A stretch of DNA of 64,000 nucleotides from Cribrihabitans marinus (GTDB taxonomy: Bacteria > Pseudomonadota > Alphaproteobacteria > Rhodobacterales > Rhodobacteraceae). A program made the position numbers and the translations under genes. Under the pieces are notes generated by a model. It was not told where the DNA came from. It worked only from the letters and a program-made list of their open reading frames with translations, and did no database searches. Positions 39,268-48,019 of the stretch are shown piece by piece (position 1 is the stretch's first letter; the number at the start of each line of letters is the position of its first letter). Location: the NCBI RefSeq assembly GCF_900109035.1, contig NZ_FNYD01000006.1, positions 62,001 through 126,000 of the forward strand, in the 5' to 3' direction.

Positions 39268-39953
39268 CCCTGAAACTCGGCGTGCCGTCCAAGGGGCGGC
39301 TGATGGAAAAGACGTTCCAGTGGTTCGCGCGGCGCGGCGTCACGCTCAGCCGGGCCGGGTCGGAGCGCGAATATGCCGGCCAGGTCGAGGGCATCGACGG
39401 GCTGGCGCTGGTGCTGCTGTCGGCGGGCGAGATCCCGCGCGAACTGGCCGCCGGGCGCATCCATCTGGGCGTGACAGGCACCGACCTGGTGCATGAAAAG
39501 CTGCCGCGGTGGGAACAGCAGGTCGAGGAGATCGCGCCGCTGGGTTTTGGCCAGGCCGACCTGATCGTGGCGGTGCCGGCCTGCTGGAGCGATGTCGACA
39601 CGCTGGACGACCTGGATGCCGCGGCCGCGGCCTTTCGCGCGCGTCACGGCCACCGGCTGCGCATCGCCACCAAGTATCACCGGCTGGTGCGTGACTACAT
39701 GACCGCCCATGGCGTGGCCGATTATACGCTGGTCGACAGCCAGGGTGCGACCGAGGGCACGGTGGCCAACGAGACCGCCGAGGCGATTGCCGACATCACC
39801 TCGACGGGTGAGACGCTGCGCGCAAATCACCTCAAGGTGCTGTCGGACGGACCGGTGCTGCGCAGCCAGGCGACGCTGTGGCGCAGCCGGGTGGCGCCCT
39901 GCGAAGGTTCGGATCGCGGCGTGTTGCGGGCGCTGCTCGACCGGATCGGCTGA
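39264..39953 (+). CDS. hisG: ATP phosphoribosyltransferase, short form
   Basis: HisG joins ATP and PRPP in the first step of histidine synthesis. At 229 aa it is the short form lacking the C-terminal regulatory domain, which explains the adjacent hisZ. The LGVPSKGRLMEKT start, the GVTGTDLVHE segment and the PRPP-binding region VDSQGATEGTVANETAEAI are intact. The ATG overlaps the hisZ stop. Confidence 0.95.
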   Translation: MTLKLGVPSKGRLMEKTFQWFARRGVTLSRAGSEREYAGQVEGIDGLALVLLSAGEIPRELAAGRIHLGVTGTDLVHEKLPRWEQQVEEIAPLGFGQADLIVAVPACWSDVDTLDDLDAAAAAFRARHGHRLRIATKYHRLVRDYMTAHGVADYTLVDSQGATEGTVANETAEAIADITSTGETLRANHLKVLSDGPVLRSQATLWRSRVAPCEGSDRGVLRALLDRIG

Positions 39954-40000
39954 CCTCGCGGGGCTTGGCGGGTCGCCGGGTTTCGGTGCAGACTGCACGG

Positions 40001-40825
40001 ATGGACGAGGCCCAGGATACCTCAACCCAGACCGGGAGTGCCGCCGCATCGGCCAAGCCTTCGCGGGTTGCGCGACTGCGCGCGCTCTACGAAGGGTCGA
40101 CGCCGCGGGCGCACAGGTTCCGCTATGGTCTGCTGGTCTTCGACATCGTGACGATCCTCTTCGTGGTCGGATCCTCGTTCATTCCGCACACCACGGCAAT
40201 CACCGTGGTGGACACGATCTTCGGCGTTCTGATCCTTACCGATTTCCTGATCCGGCTGCGCCTCGATCACGACCGCATGGCGTTCTTCATGCGGCCGGCG
40301 ACATGGGCCGACCTGATCTCGATGGTGTCGTTCCTGGCGCCCATTGCCGGTGAGGGGCTGGCCTTCCTGCGCATCCTGCGCACGCTGCGGCTCTTGCACA
40401 CCTACCAGATGCTGGCGCGGCTGCGGCAGGATTTCCCGTATTTCCGGCGCAACGAAGAGATCATCTTTGCCGCGATCAACCTGTCGGTGTTCCTGTTCAT
40501 CATGACCGGCTTGATCTATGCGCTGCAGAACGAGGCCAATGAGCAGATCGGAAATTATGCAGATGCGCTGTATTTCACGGTCACAACGCTGACCACCACC
40601 GGGTTCGGAGACATCACCCTGCAAGGCACCTCGGGGCGGCTCTTGTCGGTGGGGGTGATGATCGTCGGCGTGACCCTGTTCCTTCGGCTGGCGCAGGTGC
40701 TGTTCCGCCCTTCGAAGGTGCGCAAGGAATGCCCCCATTGCGGCCTGCTGGTGCATGACGCCGACGCCGTGCACTGCAAGCATTGCGGCGAGACCATTCA
40801 CATCAGCACCGAGGGCCGGTTCTGA
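40001..40825 (+). CDS. Voltage-sensor-type potassium channel with C-terminal zinc ribbon
   Basis: The 274-aa product has an S1-S4-like region (about 43-140). Its S4-like helix reads FLRILRTLRLL with regularly spaced Arg (124-130). A pore loop carries the selectivity filter TTTGFGD (198-204), so it should pass K+. After the last helix the C-terminus holds CPHC (244-247) and CKHC (259-262), a zinc ribbon. ATG 40001 is used; the frame upstream overlaps hisG. The six-segment topology matches the voltage-gated K+ channel family, but gating has to be inferred. Confidence 0.8.
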   Translation: MDEAQDTSTQTGSAAASAKPSRVARLRALYEGSTPRAHRFRYGLLVFDIVTILFVVGSSFIPHTTAITVVDTIFGVLILTDFLIRLRLDHDRMAFFMRPATWADLISMVSFLAPIAGEGLAFLRILRTLRLLHTYQMLARLRQDFPYFRRNEEIIFAAINLSVFLFIMTGLIYALQNEANEQIGNYADALYFTVTTLTTTGFGDITLQGTSGRLLSVGVMIVGVTLFLRLAQVLFRPSKVRKECPHCGLLVHDADAVHCKHCGETIHISTEGRF

Positions 40826-40846
40826 GGCGTCACCGCTCGGGGCCGG

Positions 40847-41755
40847 TCAGCGCGCGGCGTCGGTATCCATCCCCGACATGCCGGCCACCCAGTCCCGGAA
40901 CGCCCGCACCTTGCGATCCTTCCATTTGTCGCGCGGACCGATCAGGCAATAGCGGCCCTCCGGCGTTTCGCAGCGCATGTCGGGAAACGGCAGCACCAGC
41001 GTACCGCGCGCCAGTTCCTCGCGGCACAGGAACAGGTCGGCCATCACCACGCCCGAGCCCATCACGGCGGCCCGGACCGCCATGTCGAGATTCGGGAACA
41101 CCTCGCCGCTTTCGACATCGACGCCGCCTATGCCGAAGGTCTCCAGCCACGTGGCCCAGTCGCTGCGCCTCGGGCTTTCGTGCAACAGGGTGAACGCGCC
41201 GACCTGGTGTGGATCAGTGAGCCGGGCACCACCTTCCGCCAGATCCGGCGCGCAGGCCGGCGACAGGACCATCGGAAAAAGCGGTTGCACCTCGATGTCG
41301 GGCGACCGTCCCGGCCGGTGCTCCAGCGAGATGCCGAGATCGTATTCCGCCGCGTCGAACCCCTGTTGGCCGTAGAACTCGGTCGTCAGCCGCACCCGGA
41401 TTTCGGGGTGGTCCCGGCGGAACGACTCGAGCCTTGGGAACAGCCACCGGATCGACAGGGCGGGCGGGCAGATGATCCGCAGTTCCGCGCCTTGGGCGGT
41501 CAGGCTGCGGGTCTCGCGCTCGATCGCGGAGAAGGCGTCGGTCAGGACAGGCAGCAGTCTTTGGCCCGCCGCGGTCAGGTCCACGCCCCGGTGGGTGCGG
41601 CGAAACAGGGTGACGCCGAGATGCGCCTCGAGCAGCTTGACATGCCGGCTGACCGCGCCGCGCGTGATGCACAGCTCGTCGGCAGCGGCGACGAAGCCGT
41701 TGTGCCGGGCGGCGGCCTCGAAGGCGCGAAGGGCATTGAGCGGTGGCAGGGGCAT
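40847..41755 (-). CDS. LysR-family transcriptional regulator
   Basis: The 302-aa protein has an N-terminal winged helix-turn-helix (about 5-63, including LRAFEAAARHNGF and GAVSRHVKLLEAHLG) and a periplasmic-binding-like effector domain (about 90-295). The layout resembles GcvA-type LysR regulators. A perfect inverted repeat lies 7 bases upstream of its start, so it may regulate itself and the divergent DUF1127-like gene. The effector is unknown. Confidence 0.9.
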   Translation of the reverse strand: MPLPPLNALRAFEAAARHNGFVAAADELCITRGAVSRHVKLLEAHLGVTLFRRTHRGVDLTAAGQRLLPVLTDAFSAIERETRSLTAQGAELRIICPPALSIRWLFPRLESFRRDHPEIRVRLTTEFYGQQGFDAAEYDLGISLEHRPGRSPDIEVQPLFPMVLSPACAPDLAEGGARLTDPHQVGAFTLLHESPRRSDWATWLETFGIGGVDVESGEVFPNLDMAVRAAVMGSGVVMADLFLCREELARGTLVLPFPDMRCETPEGRYCLIGPRDKWKDRKVRAFRDWVAGMSGMDTDAAR

Positions 41756-41762
41756 GGCGGGC

Positions 41763-41787
41763 GTTGGATCAGTTTTCCTGATCCAAC
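41763..41787. promoter_or_regulatory. Candidate LysR operator (perfect inverted repeat)
   Basis: GTTGGATCAG (41763-41772) and CTGATCCAAC (41778-41787) are perfect 10-base arms around TTTTC. The site is in the intergenic region shared by the LysR gene and the divergent small gene. The half-site CTGATCCAA recurs at 41948-41956 inside the small gene, and a partial copy lies near 41832-41838. Confidence 0.65.
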
Positions 41788-41865
41788 CTAGGCGAAAAAC
41801 TGGTTTGCCCGCAAGCGGAGTTCACAAGTAATCCTGATCTGGCCATCAGCAACGGAGAGCACGCC

Positions 41866-42144
41866 ATGCCAATAGCCAAAGCGAGTTTCACATCGCGCCA
41901 TTGGGTCATGTTTGCGCTTTCCCGTTGCGCGGAAGCCTTGAGATTTGCTGATCCAAGCGCGCCCACGCCGCCGCCCGACGCGAAGACCGAGGAGGCACTG
42001 GCAAGGCTGGCTGCGCTGTCGCCGCACCTGCTGGAGGATATCGGCTTCACCAGGGACCGCCACCGGAGCACCGCTGGGCGCACGGTCTGGACGGACGGCG
42101 TGCGGGACTTCGTGGTGATCGACGCGAGCGGCCCGGCGCCGTGA
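41866..42144 (+). CDS. Small DUF1127-like protein
   Basis: The 92-aa product carries the segment LSPHLLEDIGFTRDR near residues 52-66. It resembles the DUF1127 (YjiS-like) pattern of a short Leu/Asp-Ile-Gly motif, with an Arg/His-rich neighbour. Such small proteins are often expressed in stress or with RNA or phosphate responses. It is divergent from the LysR gene, with the inverted repeat between them, so it is a likely target. Function is not known. Confidence 0.65.
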   Translation: MPIAKASFTSRHWVMFALSRCAEALRFADPSAPTPPPDAKTEEALARLAALSPHLLEDIGFTRDRHRSTAGRTVWTDGVRDFVVIDASGPAP

Positions 42145-42160
42145 CGACGGACCGGCGGTG

Positions 42161-43582
42161 TCAGGCCGCCGAGCCGCCCACGGTCAGCCCGTCCATCAGC
42201 ACCGTGGGCTGGCCCACGCCGACCGGCACCCATTGGCCGTCCTTGCCGCAATTGCCCATGCCGGGATCGAGCGCCATGTCGTTGCCCAGCCCGCGAATGC
42301 GGCCCAGCGCGGTCGGGCCGTCGCCGATCAGCGTGGCACCCTTGACCGGGGCGCCGATCTTGCCGTCCTGCACGCGGTAGGCCTCGGTGCAGGAGAACAC
42401 GAACTTGCCATTGGTGATGTCGACCTGGCCGCCGCCGAAGCCCACCGCCCAGATGCCGTCCTTGATCTGCGCCACCAGGTCGGCGGGATCGGCGTCTCCG
42501 CCCAGCATCACCGTGTTGGTCATCCGCGGCATCGGCTTGTGCGCATAGCTCTGCCGCCGCCCGTTGCCGGTGGGCGCCATGCCCATCAGCCGGGCATTCT
42601 GGCGGTCCTGCATGTAGCCCACCAGGATGCCGTCCTCGATCAGCGTGGTGCGGTGCGAGGGCGTGCCCTCGTCGTCGAAACTGATCGAGCCGCGCCGGTC
42701 CGGCATGGTGCCGTCATCCACGACGGTGACGCCCCTGGCCGCGATCCGCTGGCCCATCAGCCCGGCAAAGGCCGAACTGCCCTTGCGATTGAAATCGCCC
42801 TCCAGCCCGTGGCCGATCGCCTCGTGCAGCAGGATCCCCGGCCAGCCGGGCCCCAGTGCCACCTCCATCACGCCGGCCGGTGCCGGCACCGCTTCGAGGT
42901 TGACCAGCGCAATCCTGAGCGCCTCGCGCGCCCTGGCCTGCCAGGCGTCCGGCGCGATCAGCCCGTCGAGGCCCACGCGCCCGCCACCGCCGGCGGTGCC
43001 GCTTTCACGGCGGCCGTCCTGCTCGACGATCACCGAGACGTTGAGCCGCGTCATCGGCCGCACGTCACGCAGATGGGTTCCGTCGGGCCGCAGGATCTCG
43101 ACCTCCTGATGCGAGGCGGCGACCGAGGCGGTCACCTGCACCACCCGCCGGTCGAGGCCACGCGCGAAGGCGTCGATCTCGCGCAGCGTGTCGATCTTGA
43201 CCGGAAACTCCGCCGACGCGATCGGGTCGGCATCGGTATAGAGATGGCGGTTGGTGGCCTGGGGCGGGTCGGCATAGGTGCCGCCGCCATCGCCCACGGC
43301 CAGGCGCGCGGTCTCGGCGGCGCGGCGCAGGCTGGGGATCGAGACATCGGTGGAATGGGCATAGCCCGCGACCTCGCCATTCACCGCGCGCAGACCGAAG
43401 CCCTCGGACGCATCATACGAGGCCTGCCGCAGCCGCCCGTCATCGAAGGTCAGCGCCTCGGACCGGCGGCGTTCGACGAAAAGCTCGCCATCCTCGGCCC
43501 CGTCCAGCGCGCCGTGCAAGAGCGGGAGCGCCTCGTCCAGGGGAAGGGCGGCTTCGAATGGGCGGAACGCGTCCTGTGACAT
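42161..43582 (-). CDS. tldD: TldD, zinc metalloprotease subunit
   Basis: TldD (473 aa) is the catalytic half of the TldD/TldE protease, which trims peptides such as microcin precursors and CcdA. The zinc motif appears in LLHEAIGHGLEGDFNR (HExxxH type). Family segments such as GRRQSYAHKPMPRMTNT and the Gly-rich C-terminus are intact. ATG 43582 is used because the frame upstream is intergenic. The tldE partner is not in this window. It is divergent from ctaC, with an FNR-type box between the two. Confidence 0.94.
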   Translation of the reverse strand: MSQDAFRPFEAALPLDEALPLLHGALDGAEDGELFVERRRSEALTFDDGRLRQASYDASEGFGLRAVNGEVAGYAHSTDVSIPSLRRAAETARLAVGDGGGTYADPPQATNRHLYTDADPIASAEFPVKIDTLREIDAFARGLDRRVVQVTASVAASHQEVEILRPDGTHLRDVRPMTRLNVSVIVEQDGRRESGTAGGGGRVGLDGLIAPDAWQARAREALRIALVNLEAVPAPAGVMEVALGPGWPGILLHEAIGHGLEGDFNRKGSSAFAGLMGQRIAARGVTVVDDGTMPDRRGSISFDDEGTPSHRTTLIEDGILVGYMQDRQNARLMGMAPTGNGRRQSYAHKPMPRMTNTVMLGGDADPADLVAQIKDGIWAVGFGGGQVDITNGKFVFSCTEAYRVQDGKIGAPVKGATLIGDGPTALGRIRGLGNDMALDPGMGNCGKDGQWVPVGVGQPTVLMDGLTVGGSAA

Positions 43583-43600
43583 GCGGCGGGGCCTCGCTGT

Positions 43601-43614
43601 TTGATCCAGATCAA
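43601..43614 (+). promoter_or_regulatory. Perfect FNR-type box upstream of ctaC and tldD
   Basis: TTGATCCAGATCAA is an exact TTGAT-N4-ATCAA palindrome, the binding site of FNR/FnrL proteins. It lies 18 bases upstream of the tldD start and about 146 bases upstream of ctaC. A TTGACG (43627-43632) toward ctaC is downstream. Whether it activates or represses either gene cannot be told from sequence. Confidence 0.7.
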
Positions 43615-43759
43615 AAAAGCGTCTCTTTGACGCAAGCATTTCGCTTTATCTGTAGTCCGGAATATGGTTTTTAACGCAGCCAAAGACAACGGGCCGGGTG
43701 TGTCCGATTCATGCCCGGCCCGGTCTGACGGGAACAAGATCAAACGATCAGGACAGAAA

Positions 43760-44596
43760 ATGAAGAACGCTTTGAAGCTCTCGGCGCCCCTTGCCGCCCT
43801 TTCGAGCCTGCCCGCCGCCGCGCAGGAGTTGGAATCCGTCGGCAAGCCGGTCCCGGGCGGCACCGGGTTCCAGCCCGCCGCGACCGAACTGGCGCGAGAC
43901 CTGCAATCGCTCGACTGGATCGTCCTGGTGATCATCACCCTGATCTGTCTGCTGGTGGGCGGCCTGATCCTCTATGCGATCCTGCGCTTCAACCGCCGGG
44001 CCAACCCGACCCCGTCCAGCTTCTCGCATTACACCCCGGTCGAGATCCTCTGGACCATCGGGCCGATCCTGATCCTGGTCTTCATCGGCGCCTTCAGCCT
44101 GCCGGTGCTGTTCAAGCAGCAGGAAATCCCCGAGGCCGACCTGACCATCAAGGTGACCGGCTACCAGTGGTACTGGGGCTATGAATATATCGACGAGGGG
44201 TTCGGCTTCGAGAGCTTCATGCTGGACCGCGAGTCGCTGGAAGAGAACGGCTATAGCCAGGACGAATACCTGCTGGCCACCGACACCGCCGTTGTGGTGC
44301 CCGTGAACAAGACCGTGGTGATGCAGGTCACCGGCGCCGACGTGATCCACAGCTGGACCATTCCGGCCTTCGGTGTGAAGCAGGACGCGGTGCCGGGGCG
44401 CCTGGCCGAGCTGTGGTTCAATGCCGACCGCGAGGGTATCTATTTCGGCCAGTGTTCCGAGCTGTGCGGCAAGGACCACGCCTATATGCCGATCACCGTG
44501 AAGGTGGTCAGTCAGGAGGCCTATGACCAGTGGCTGGCCGAGGCGAAAGAGGAATTCGCCGGCGTGCCGCAGAGCTTGCAGGTGGCCTCGAACTGA
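43760..44596 (+). CDS. ctaC: Cytochrome c oxidase subunit II
   Basis: Subunit II receives electrons from cytochrome c at its CuA site. The 278-aa product has a signal peptide (to about 22) and two membrane helices (about 53-75 and 95-117). A periplasmic cupredoxin domain carries His197, Cys232, Cys236, His240 and Met243 in the HSWTIP and [12 protein letters not shown] segments. An ATG at 43760 starts the signal peptide, with AGGA about 5 bases upstream. It opens the cta gene series; subunit I (ctaD) is not in the window. Confidence 0.97.
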   Translation: MKNALKLSAPLAALSSLPAAAQELESVGKPVPGGTGFQPAATELARDLQSLDWIVLVIITLICLLVGGLILYAILRFNRRANPTPSSFSHYTPVEILWTIGPILILVFIGAFSLPVLFKQQEIPEADLTIKVTGYQWYWGYEYIDEGFGFESFMLDRESLEENGYSQDEYLLATDTAVVVPVNKTVVMQVTGADVIHSWTIPAFGVKQDAVPGRLAELWFNADREGIYFGQCSELCGKDHAYMPITVKVVSQEAYDQWLAEAKEEFAGVPQSLQVASN

Positions 44597-44703
44597 CAGG
44601 CTGGACCGGGCGGCAGGTCGGTTTCCCGGCCCGCGTGTCCCGCGTGACGATCAAGACGTAGGACGCGCGGTCTCCGCGCCTCCGTGACGCCCAAGGACCG
44701 GAC

Positions 44704-45660
44704 ATGAGTGACGCAAGTTTCAACGCCAGCCCCCTGCGCAACCCCGTCCGCGAGGACGAGGCGGGTTTCGGCGACTATTTCTCGCTGCTCAAGCCGCGGG
44801 TGATGTCGCTGGTTGTGTTCACCGCGCTGGTGGGCCTGCTGGCGGCGCCGGTCACGGTGCATCCGGTGATCGGGTTCTGCGCGATCCTGTTCATCGCCAT
44901 CGGCGGCGGCGCGTCCGGGGCGCTGAACATGTGGTGGGACGCCGATATCGACCGGGTGATGAAGCGCACCCGCCGCCGCGCAATCCCGGCCGGCAAGATC
45001 GCGCCCGGCGAGGCGCTGGCGCTGGGGCTGGCCCTGTCGGGGTTGAGCGTCATCATGCTGGCGCTGGCGACGAACCTGTTTGCCGGCGCCTTCCTGGCCT
45101 TCACCATCTTCTTCTACGTGGCGATTTATACCATGTGGCTCAAGCGGGCGACGCCGCAGAACATCGTGATCGGCGGTGCCGCGGGGGCCTTTCCGCCGGT
45201 CATCGGCTGGATCGCGGCCACCGGCGGCATGAGCATCGAGCCCTGGCTGATGTTCGCGCTGACCTTCATGTGGACGCCGCCGCATTTCTGGGCGCTGGCG
45301 CTCTTCATGCGCAACGATTACGACGATGCCGGCGTGCCGATGCTGACCGTCACCCACGGCCGCCGCGCCACCCGGGTGCATATCCTGGTCTATACCGCGC
45401 TTCTCGCGCTGCTGGCGGTGGGCACTGCCTTTACCGATATCGGCGGGCCGGTCTACCTGGCCGTGGCCCTGGTGATGAACGCGCTGTTCCTGCGCGGTGC
45501 CTGGACGATCTGGCGCCGGGACGAGGCCGATGCCGAGGCCGACAATTTCAAGGCCGAGCGCGGGTTCTTCAAACTGTCGCTGCTGTATCTGTTCCTGCAT
45601 TTCGGCGCGATCCTGACAGAGGCTCTGCTCAAGCCCTTTGGACTGGGAGGCTGGGGATGA
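44704..45660 (+). CDS. ctaB: Heme O synthase (protoheme IX farnesyltransferase)
   Basis: CtaB transfers a farnesyl group to heme b, giving heme O for the oxidase. The 318-aa protein is a polytopic UbiA-family membrane enzyme. The Asp-rich motif NMWWDADIDRVMKRT and the second DD-type motif (FMRNDYDDAGVPM) bind the isoprenoid pyrophosphate through Mg2+. It is followed by a 4-base overlap with a 53-codon gene. Confidence 0.96.
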   Translation: MSDASFNASPLRNPVREDEAGFGDYFSLLKPRVMSLVVFTALVGLLAAPVTVHPVIGFCAILFIAIGGGASGALNMWWDADIDRVMKRTRRRAIPAGKIAPGEALALGLALSGLSVIMLALATNLFAGAFLAFTIFFYVAIYTMWLKRATPQNIVIGGAAGAFPPVIGWIAATGGMSIEPWLMFALTFMWTPPHFWALALFMRNDYDDAGVPMLTVTHGRRATRVHILVYTALLALLAVGTAFTDIGGPVYLAVALVMNALFLRGAWTIWRRDEADAEADNFKAERGFFKLSLLYLFLHFGAILTEALLKPFGLGGWG

Positions 45661-45818
45661 GCCTGCGCAAACCCCATGAGCTGCACCAGCGCCGCTTCGG
45701 GCGCAACCTGGGCCTGGCGCTGACGCTGGCAGGGTTCATCGTGATCGTGTTCAGCCTGACCGTGGTCAAGGTCAGCCGCGGTGATTTCCTGCTTCCCACT
45801 GGAGAGGTGCAGCAATGA
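45657..45818 (+). CDS. Small single-pass protein of the cytochrome oxidase cluster
   Basis: A 53-aa gene begins at an ATG overlapping the ctaB stop (ATGA) and ends overlapping the ctaG ATG. The product has an Arg/His-rich cytoplasmic head (about 1-18) and one hydrophobic segment (about 19-38), followed by RGDFLLPTGEV. Its double overlap and its place between ctaB and ctaG argue that it is a real oxidase assembly or structural gene, similar in place to the CoxF-like small ORF of other alphaproteobacteria. The function is unknown. Confidence 0.75.
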   Translation: MSLRKPHELHQRRFGRNLGLALTLAGFIVIVFSLTVVKVSRGDFLLPTGEVQQ

Positions 45819-46393
45819 AGGGCCTGACCGGACCCCGCAAGACGGTCGTGCAGACCGTCGGAGTCGTGCTACTGATGGGCGGCCTGGCCTGGGCCTCGGT
45901 TCCGTTCTACGACTGGTTCTGCCGGGTCACCGGCTTTGGCGGGGTGACCGGCGTGGCCGAGGCCGGCTCGGACGAGATCCTCGACCAGACCATCACCGTG
46001 CGCTTCGACGCCAGCCGCGAGCGCGGCATGCCCTGGGAATTCACCCCGGTCGAACGCGAGATGGAAATCCGCATCGGCGAGACCGGGCTGGCCTTCTACG
46101 AGGCCTACAACCCCACCGACCGACCGGTGGCGGGGCAGGCGTCCTACAACGTGACGCCCTACCAGGCCGGCGGCTTCTTCGAAAAGATCGCCTGCTTCTG
46201 TTTCGAGGAACAGGTGCTGGAACCGGGTGAGCGGGTCCAGATGCCGGTCACCTTCTTCGTCGATCCCGAGATCGTCGAGGACCGCGACGGCAAATATGTG
46301 CATACGATCACTCTGTCGTATACATTCTACGAGATAGATCTGCCCGAGGGATACGCGGCCCTCGAGGCGGACACCGCAACAGATACGAATTAA
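45815..46393 (+). CDS. ctaG: CtaG/Cox11, copper chaperone for CuB
   Basis: Cox11 delivers copper to the CuB site of subunit I. The 192-aa product has one membrane anchor (about 10-30) and a periplasmic immunoglobulin-like domain with the Cu-binding CFCF motif (Cys127, Cys129). A third Cys at about 36 follows the membrane helix, also typical. The start overlaps the preceding small gene; the stop is 22 bases before ctaE. Confidence 0.95.
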   Translation: MKGLTGPRKTVVQTVGVVLLMGGLAWASVPFYDWFCRVTGFGGVTGVAEAGSDEILDQTITVRFDASRERGMPWEFTPVEREMEIRIGETGLAFYEAYNPTDRPVAGQASYNVTPYQAGGFFEKIACFCFEEQVLEPGERVQMPVTFFVDPEIVEDRDGKYVHTITLSYTFYEIDLPEGYAALEADTATDTN

Positions 46394-46415
46394 GGCCGCA
46401 AGGTAAGGGACGCTG

Positions 46416-47234
46416 ATGGCACACGCGAAAGACCACGATTACCATATTCTCAACCCCTCCATCTGGCCGCTCCTGAGCTCGCTGGGCGGTTTCGTCATGC
46501 TGATCGGCGCGGTGCTGTGGATGCACGGCATCACCCACTGGGTGTTCCTGATCGGGCTGGTGGGCGTGCTTTACACCATGTTCGGCTGGTGGTCCGACGT
46601 CGTTGCCGAAAGCCGGGTCGGAGACCATACCCCGGTGGTGCGCATAGGCCTGCGCTATGGCTTCATCCTGTTCATCACCTCCGAGGTGATGTTCTTTGCC
46701 GCGTGGTTCTGGTCGTTCTTCAAGCACCGGATCTATCCGATGCAGGAGTATGTGGGCAGCGAATACGTGGCCCCGGCGATCCATGCGGTGGATCCCCTGC
46801 ATCTGCCACTGATCAACACGCTGGTGCTGTTGCTGTCGGGCTGTGCCGTGACCTGGGCGCACCATGCTCTGGTGCACAACAACGACCGCAAGGCGCTGGT
46901 GCAGGGCTTGGCCATCGGCATCGTGCTGGGCGTCTTCTTCACCGTCCTTCAGGGCTATGAATACTGGCAGTTGATCGCGCATGAGGACTGGACCTTCGGC
47001 GGCGACCAGTTCTATTCGAACTTCTTCATGGCGACCGGCTTTCACGGTGCGCATGTGATCATCGGCACGATCTTCCTGCTGGTCTGCCTGATCCGGGCGA
47101 TGCGCGGCGATTTCACGCCCGAGAAGCATATCGGCTTCGAGGCGGCGGCCTGGTACTGGCACTTCGTCGATGTGGTCTGGCTGTTCCTGTTCTTCGCCGT
47201 CTACATCTGGGGCCAGGCGCCGCTGATGAATTGA
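46416..47234 (+). CDS. ctaE: Cytochrome c oxidase subunit III
   Basis: Subunit III (272 aa) has seven membrane helices and stabilises the oxidase against turnover inactivation. The N-terminal [15 protein letters not shown] segment, the [14 protein letters not shown] helix and the C-terminal [14 protein letters not shown] helix are characteristic. It is followed by a strong terminator before surf1. Confidence 0.97.
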   Translation: MAHAKDHDYHILNPSIWPLLSSLGGFVMLIGAVLWMHGITHWVFLIGLVGVLYTMFGWWSDVVAESRVGDHTPVVRIGLRYGFILFITSEVMFFAAWFWSFFKHRIYPMQEYVGSEYVAPAIHAVDPLHLPLINTLVLLLSGCAVTWAHHALVHNNDRKALVQGLAIGIVLGVFFTVLQGYEYWQLIAHEDWTFGGDQFYSNFFMATGFHGAHVIIGTIFLLVCLIRAMRGDFTPEKHIGFEAAAWYWHFVDVVWLFLFFAVYIWGQAPLMN

Positions 47235-47281
47235 CGCAGCGCCCGGGGCGGTTGCAAATCCGCCCCCGACGCGCAAGAAAC

Positions 47282-47316
47282 AACGGCGCCCGGGAATTGC
47301 CACGGGCGCCGTTTTT
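47282..47316 (+). terminator. Rho-independent terminator between ctaE and surf1
   Basis: AACGGCGCCCG (47282-47292) pairs perfectly with CGGGCGCCGTT (47303-47313) around 10 bases, followed by T to 47316. It ends 20 bases before the surf1 start, so surf1-thrC either depends on readthrough or on a promoter close to the terminator. Confidence 0.85.
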
Positions 47317-47335
47317 GCCTTCCGGACCCGCGTTT

Positions 47336-48019
47336 ATGCCCACCCGCCGCCTTCTGTTCGTGCTGACCTTCGGCCTTGTCGGGCTTGCCGTGCTGCTGGG
47401 CCTCGGCATCTGGCAGGTGCAGCGCCTGGCCTGGAAAGAGGCGCTGCTGGCCGAGATCGACGCCCGCATCGCAGCCGCGCCCGTGGCGCTGCCCGTGGAT
47501 CCGGACCCCGACACCGACCGCTACCTTCCCGTGCGCGCCGAGGGCACGTTCGACCGGGGCGAGGTGCATGTGCTGGTCTCGGTGAAGCGGGTCGGGCCGG
47601 GCTATCGCATCATCGCGCCGTTCCGCACCGGCGGGCGCCGCATCCTGGTCGATCGCGGCTTCGTGCCGACCGAGGCCAAGGACGCACCGCGCGCGACGGG
47701 GCCGATACAGGTCACCGGCAACCTGCACTGGCCGGACGAGATCGACGGCTACACGCCGGAACCGGACAAGGACGGCAACATCTGGTTTGCCCGCGACGTG
47801 CCGGCGCTGGCCGAGGCGCTGGACACCGAGCCGGTGCTGCTGATCGCGCGCACGCCCACCGATCCGGATGTGACACCGCTGCCGGTGGACAGCGCCGGGA
47901 TTCCCAACGATCACCTGCACTATGCCATCACCTGGTTCGGTCTTGCGGCGGTCTGGGCCGCGATGACCGTCTATTTCCTGCGGCGCGGCCGCAGCCGATC
48001 CGAAAGCGTGAAACCATGA
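47336..48019 (+). CDS. surf1: SURF1 family protein
   Basis: SURF1 helps insert heme a into subunit I. The 227-aa product has an N-terminal membrane helix (about 5-23) with the GLGIWQVQRL segment and a C-terminal helix (about 195-215) with HYAITWFGLAAVW. Between lies the periplasmic domain, including YRIIAPF and GRRILVDRGFV. ATG 47336 follows a terminator; the open frame before it has no homology. The stop overlaps thrC by 4 bases. Confidence 0.93.
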   Translation: MPTRRLLFVLTFGLVGLAVLLGLGIWQVQRLAWKEALLAEIDARIAAAPVALPVDPDPDTDRYLPVRAEGTFDRGEVHVLVSVKRVGPGYRIIAPFRTGGRRILVDRGFVPTEAKDAPRATGPIQVTGNLHWPDEIDGYTPEPDKDGNIWFARDVPALAEALDTEPVLLIARTPTDPDVTPLPVDSAGIPNDHLHYAITWFGLAAVWAAMTVYFLRRGRSRSESVKP

